A stretch of DNA of 64,000 nt from Acidimicrobium ferrooxidans (lineage in GTDB: Bacteria > Actinomycetota > Geothermincolia > Fen-727 > Anoxymicrobiaceae): NCBI GenBank assembly GCA_020723485.1, contig DYIU01000001.1:248001-312000 (forward strand), given 5' to 3'. Shown in pieces: positions 60,368 to 64,000 of this stretch. The translations under genes were made by a program, and so were the position numbers. Numbering within the stretch: position 1 is the stretch's first letter; each line of letters begins with the position of its first letter. Below the pieces are notes generated by a model that was not told the origin of the DNA, searched no databases, and saw only the letters and a list, made by a program, of their open reading frames with translations.

Positions 60368-61486
60368 ATGGCAATGGCGGAATCAGAAGTATTCCTTACA
60401 GACCTGAGGGCGAAGCCCGGACGGAACCTCCTGCGCAAGCTCGGGTCCCTGGTCAAGCAGGCCGGCTTCGATGAGCTCGACCTCGAGGCGAAATTTGTCG
60501 CCATCAAGCTGCACTTCGGCGAGCCGGGGAACCTCGCGTTCATCAGGCCGAACTACGCCTCGCGGATCGCCGGCATGGTGAAGAAGGCCGGCGGCAGGCC
60601 GTTCCTGACCGACACCAACACCCTCTACACAGGCAGGCGCTCGAACGCCGTGGACCACCTGGCGGCGGCCGCCTCCAACGGGTTCACCCCGCTCACGGTC
60701 GGGTGCGAGGTCATAATCGCCGACGGTCTCAAGGGCAGTGACCACCGGGAGATCGAGGTCGGCCTCAAGCACACCTCCGCCGCGAAGATAGGCACTGTCA
60801 TCGCCGACTGCGACGCGATAATCACCCTGACCCACTTCAAGGGACACGAGCTGACCGGGATAGGCGGAGCGATAAAGAACCTGGGGATGGGATGCGGCTC
60901 CCGGGGCGGCAAACTCTTCATGCATTCGGCGTCAAAACCCAAGATGGTCTCCGAGAACTGCACCGGGTGCGCACTGTGCGTTAAGTCCTGTCCGCAGGAG
61001 GCGATAAGCCTGACCCCCGACCACAAGGCCCTTATAGATTTCGACAAGTGCGTCGGCTGCGGGCAGTGCATCGCGATGTGCCAGTACAGCGCGGTCACAG
61101 CCGTGCTCGACGAGTCCGCGCAGAACGCCGCCGAGAAGGTCGCGGAGTATGCCTACGCCGTGCTGAAGGACAGGCAGAGCCTGCACGTGAGCTTCATAAC
61201 CAACGTATCCCCCCTCTGCGACTGCTGGGGATTCAACGACCAGGCGATAGTAGCGGACATAGGCATCGCCGCCTCGCGAGACCCCGTGGCACTCGACCAG
61301 GCGTGCGCCGACCTCGTCAACCAGGCGCCGGTGGTGCCGGGCAGTCTCCTCGAAGGCCGCGGCCTCTCCCCGGGGGACGACAAGTTCACGAGCGTGAGCC
61401 CCAACACCGACTGGAAGGCCGGGCTCGCGTACGCGGAGGAGATAGGTCTGGGCGCACGCTCCTACCGCCTGACCCGCGTCGAGTGA
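60368..61486 (+). CDS. DUF362 iron-sulfur protein
   Basis: 372 residues; ATG 60368 after AGGGGAG, with another ATG six bases on. The DUF362 domain (VAIKLHFGEPGNLAFIRPNY, CDAIITLTHFKGHELTGIGGAIKNLGMG) is followed by two 4Fe-4S motifs (CTGCALCVKSCP and CVGCGQCIAMCQY), then the rest of the domain (HVSFITNVSPLCDCWGFND). Members are putative redox proteins linked to flavin/quinone or corrinoid metabolism in anaerobes. It is the last gene of the operon started at 56685. Confidence 0.92.
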   Translation: MAMAESEVFLTDLRAKPGRNLLRKLGSLVKQAGFDELDLEAKFVAIKLHFGEPGNLAFIRPNYASRIAGMVKKAGGRPFLTDTNTLYTGRRSNAVDHLAAAASNGFTPLTVGCEVIIADGLKGSDHREIEVGLKHTSAAKIGTVIADCDAIITLTHFKGHELTGIGGAIKNLGMGCGSRGGKLFMHSASKPKMVSENCTGCALCVKSCPQEAISLTPDHKALIDFDKCVGCGQCIAMCQYSAVTAVLDESAQNAAEKVAEYAYAVLKDRQSLHVSFITNVSPLCDCWGFNDQAIVADIGIAASRDPVALDQACADLVNQAPVVPGSLLEGRGLSPGDDKFTSVSPNTDWKAGLAYAEEIGLGARSYRLTRVE

Positions 61487-61652
61487 CCCGGTCGGGCGGC
61501 TCGACGGTTGAATAATGACCTGCGGAATGGTTTATTTACACATTATATTGCCGGCGTGGCCGCACTCGTCCCGGAGGTATGTCGCGGCCGGGCAAGAAGA
61601 AGTCATGTCACGCGTCGGATGGCTGAGGGGCCCGGCCCGGGCCCGATAGCAG

Positions 61653-61681
61653 TGCACAACGGGACCTGACCCCGGTGTGCA
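61653..61681. repeat. Variant GACCTGACCCC repeat, 29 bp
   Basis: TGCACA (61653-61658), core ACGGGACCTGACCCCGG, TGTGCA (61676-61681). Same core as the 31-bp family but with TGCACA/TGTGCA ends. It sits 30 bp before the ATG of the last gene. The rest of the 224-bp spacer has no gene or clear promoter. Confidence 0.8.
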
Positions 61682-61710
61682 TATCAATGTGTGAAGGGGT
61701 TGGTAGCGCG

Positions 61711-64000
61711 ATGAGAGGTTTGCCAAAGGGAGGCGCGGGCGCGCCGGGGCGGGTAGATGGTCTGAACCCGGTGTGCGACCGCATGATATCGGCCGTCATG
61801 CCCAGGAGCTGGCGGGAGGGCATCTTCTACGGGGCGTGGTCGACCTCCGAGTTCGTGAAGTGGGGCTACTTCGCCGTCGCCCTGCACGTGCAGGTCCTGA
61901 TCGGCATCTTCTACCCCACGTTCGCCGAGAGGATCTCCGGCTCTCTCGTGGGGTTCTTCATCGAGTTCGGGTCCTCCACCCTGCTCGCCGCCGCGTTCGC
62001 CTACATCATGCTGGGCGGGCACCACACGCTGCACGTGCTCGAAGCCGCCAAGACTTTCAACCTCGAGCGGACCGTGCAGGAGACCATCGGCGCGAGGCTG
62101 GTCGAGAAGATGCCGGACGGCACCGTGAGATTCCGGACAGGCACCTTCGCGTTCTGGAAAGAGGTCCTGAAGAGCTTCTTCGTCGGGCCGACCGGCAAGT
62201 ATCCCGCCATCATCAGGGAAGGACTCAACTACAGGCTGAACGGCACCCCGGCCCTCAACGTCTCGGCCGCCGGGCCCCGTTTCGACCTGATAATGGCCTA
62301 CATCTTCGGAATAAGCGGCCTTGTTCTCTTCGGCATATCCATATGGTTCCGCGCCGCGGACATTCACACCCCCGAGGCCATGGCACTGCTCACCCCGAAG
62401 ATCCTGGCCATCGGCGTGATAGCTTTCCTCGGCAGGCACCAGGACTCGAACGCACTTTACAGGTACAGGGAGAAGAGGAAGACCGAGGCGAAGCTCGCGG
62501 CCCAGATCGCCGCGGGTACCGTGGTCGTGGAAGCCGGGCGCCAGGAGATCGACTCGCTGGCAAAGGCCAGGTACGAGAGGCTCGTGGGAGAGGTCAGGAA
62601 CTCCGCGGTCTACGGCGGTGACGACCCGCGCTTTAAGGACGTGGCGGTCTACCTCCCGGAGGGCGCCCACAACGCGATACAGGGCGGAAAGCACACCGAG
62701 TACGTGGACGCCGAGGGAAACAAGGGCAACACCTCGCCCGACCTTGTGGCACAGGAGAAGTGGATAATCCTCTTCCCGAAGGAGACCGAGGACGTAGCCG
62801 AGCGCGGCTTCTTCGGGACCCTGCGGGTGCTGCCCCACCTCCAGAACCAGGTGATCGCCGAGATACTCTCCAGGGAGGGAGTGTCAGGCGGCGGCCGCGA
62901 GAACGAGGGCGGCGTCTCGTTCAACGGGTACGGCGGCGGGGACGAGGCGGCCATCAAGCTCCTCATGGAGGCGGCCGCCAAGGCCGGGGTCGAGCACGAC
63001 TACCGGTACGGGGAGAACATGTTCCTGGGGATAGACAACGCTGCGGATTCGGACGACATGTTCGACCCCGAGTCGCACCTCTATACATGGCAGGGGCAGA
63101 AGATGAGCGGCGACGAGCTGGTGGACCGCTACGTCGACCTTTTCTACAAGTGGGAGAACCAGCTCGCCTTCGAGGACCCGTTCGCCGCGCCCCGGAGCCA
63201 GTGGAAGTTCTGGCAGAAGCTGACCGACACCCTCGGCGACCGGATGATAATCATCGGGGACGACAGCCTGGTCACCAACCCGTCCATCGCTTACGACGCT
63301 CTCAAGGACGGCGTCTGCAACGCCGGGCTGGTGAAGCTCAACCAGGTGGGGACGTTCTCCCAGGCGTGGATGTACATGGAGGTCTTCCACAGCGCCGGAA
63401 AAGACACCGTGATATCCCACCGCTCGACGCAGCCGGACACGGTCCCGGACCCCCTGGAGGTCACCGCGACGCTGGCGGCCTCCTACAGGCCGAAGGGGCG
63501 AGTGGTGCTGGCCAAGCTCGGCGGCGTGTTCCTGGCCAACAGGGCCGGGCTCTACTACCAGATGCAGAAGTCGGCCGAGGACTGGCGCACGGGAGTCTCT
63601 ATAACCCCCGGTGTCGGTCCGGACGTCACCATCTCGTCCATCGAGGCGTTCCCCTCCACGCTGGGGGCCGGCAAGTACGGCCTTATGTCCTCGATGAGGC
63701 TCTCGAACGGCCTGGAGATAATCTCGCCCATTCCGGGCGGGCTCTCGAGAGGAGAGAACGAGACCAGGCTGGTAGGCCCGGAGGAGGGCATCCCGATCGT
63801 CAGGGAGATAGTGGAGAGGCTGGGGCTGGTCGGCCTCCCGCTCGGGGCGATAGAGAACGTCTTCGAGATAGAGCGGATGATAATGGCGATGGACATCGAG
63901 AAAGCCCGGGACGGCGGCGTGATCCCGGCCTTCTCGGAGGACGCCTGGGACGCCTACGAGGAGGAGGCCGGCTTCAAGCGCATGGTCGGCGGAGACGTGA
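61711..64000 (+). CDS. Membrane-anchored enolase-like protein (3' end outside window)
   Basis: 763 residues in the window, frame still open. Four helices (about 48-68, 80-102, 193-213, 228-241) precede a helical linker. From about residue 300 the sequence follows the enolase barrel: GGKHTE (His328, where enolase has INGGEHA), QEKW (Glu349), GGDEAA (Glu412), GIDNAA (Asp442), AFEDP (Glu488), IIGDDSLVTNP (Asp517), VKLNQVGT (Lys542), ISHRST (570-572) and LAKLGG (Lys602). These align with E. coli His158, Glu167, Glu208, Asp245, Glu289, Asp316, Lys341, HRS and Lys392. The enolase N-terminal domain is missing, and about 140 extra residues follow. ATG 61687 is an alternative start. Confidence 0.85.
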   Translation, partial: MRGLPKGGAGAPGRVDGLNPVCDRMISAVMPRSWREGIFYGAWSTSEFVKWGYFAVALHVQVLIGIFYPTFAERISGSLVGFFIEFGSSTLLAAAFAYIMLGGHHTLHVLEAAKTFNLERTVQETIGARLVEKMPDGTVRFRTGTFAFWKEVLKSFFVGPTGKYPAIIREGLNYRLNGTPALNVSAAGPRFDLIMAYIFGISGLVLFGISIWFRAADIHTPEAMALLTPKILAIGVIAFLGRHQDSNALYRYREKRKTEAKLAAQIAAGTVVVEAGRQEIDSLAKARYERLVGEVRNSAVYGGDDPRFKDVAVYLPEGAHNAIQGGKHTEYVDAEGNKGNTSPDLVAQEKWIILFPKETEDVAERGFFGTLRVLPHLQNQVIAEILSREGVSGGGRENEGGVSFNGYGGGDEAAIKLLMEAAAKAGVEHDYRYGENMFLGIDNAADSDDMFDPESHLYTWQGQKMSGDELVDRYVDLFYKWENQLAFEDPFAAPRSQWKFWQKLTDTLGDRMIIIGDDSLVTNPSIAYDALKDGVCNAGLVKLNQVGTFSQAWMYMEVFHSAGKDTVISHRSTQPDTVPDPLEVTATLAASYRPKGRVVLAKLGGVFLANRAGLYYQMQKSAEDWRTGVSITPGVGPDVTISSIEAFPSTLGAGKYGLMSSMRLSNGLEIISPIPGGLSRGENETRLVGPEEGIPIVREIVERLGLVGLPLGAIENVFEIERMIMAMDIEKARDGGVIPAFSEDAWDAYEEEAGFKRMVGGDV

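Noticed and set aside
61687-61711. Earlier ATG (61687) as start of the enolase-like gene
   Set aside because: It lacks a ribosome-binding site and lies only six bases after the 61653 repeat; 61711 was kept, though the earlier codon is in frame.
1-64000. Prophage, integrative element or secondary-metabolite cluster
   Set aside because: No integrase, capsid, transposase, PKS/NRPS or attachment-site pattern is seen; the only mobile-like signal is the short repeat family.

Overview
The window is high-GC DNA, densely coded on both strands, with no gap over 300 bases between genes and no rRNA, tRNA, CRISPR array, phage module or transposase gene that I can see. The gene content points to a deep-branching, probably uncultured actinobacterium: thiolase-like/DUF35 pairs, a CtpE-like P-type ATPase, an LpqC-type esterase lipoprotein, a DUF5719-type exoprotein, and many small lipoproteins and membrane proteins. 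Frequent use of ATA (Ile) and AGG (Arg) codons inside high-GC genes would fit a thermophile-related lineage. The taxonomic placement is inference; no marker gene is present.

Layout. 1-1895: end of an RND/MMPL exporter. 2044-5572: operon of two thiolase-like enzymes, each paired with a zinc-ribbon/OB-fold (DUF35) partner. 5862-9980: PHP phosphoesterase, MASE3-type histidine kinase, response regulator with several PAS domains. 10151-14765: TMEM175 channel, a structured leader, a large type IV pilin-like protein, P-type ATPase. 14836-18772: flavin reductase, esterase, cupin, C-GCAxxG protein, MFS transporter. 19026-24790: DUF3592-like protein, LemA, and a convergent five-gene operon (radical SAM, small protein, DUF3795, methyltransferase, DUF2207). 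25022-31947: methyltransferase plus stand-alone E2-like acyltransferase, enolase-superfamily enzyme, alpha/beta hydrolase, HdeD, BrkB, K+ channel. 32034-38864: amidase, URO-D protein, two small membrane proteins, a tandem gene pair (one copy split, one intact), an ATC-hydrolase-like protein. 38952-47904: envelope proteins including a 952-residue protein with about seventeen 27-residue repeats, class II photolyase, tiny lipoprotein, SDR. 47953-56634: amidohydrolase, two CDF transporters with NifX-like tails, polysaccharide deacetylase, propeller-like exoprotein, MBL hydrolase. 56685-61486: compact operon of an ATC-hydrolase-like protein, lipase-like hydrolase, ferredoxin-like protein, SDR and DUF362 protein. 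61711-end: an open frame joining four membrane helices to an enolase barrel.

Two things stand out. First, the last gene keeps every catalytic residue of enolase that I could align, but has membrane helices where the enolase N-terminal domain should be. Second, short imperfect palindromes with a GGGGTCAGGTC core and mostly CGCAACA/TGTTGCG ends recur about ten times. Most directly touch a stop codon. Two encode C-terminal tails, and one occupies the 5' end of a gene. One related element is a perfect 32-bp inverted repeat whose outermost bases are the TAA stops of two convergent genes. Several starts were moved from the longest frame to a codon with a better ribosome-binding site; these are stated per gene.
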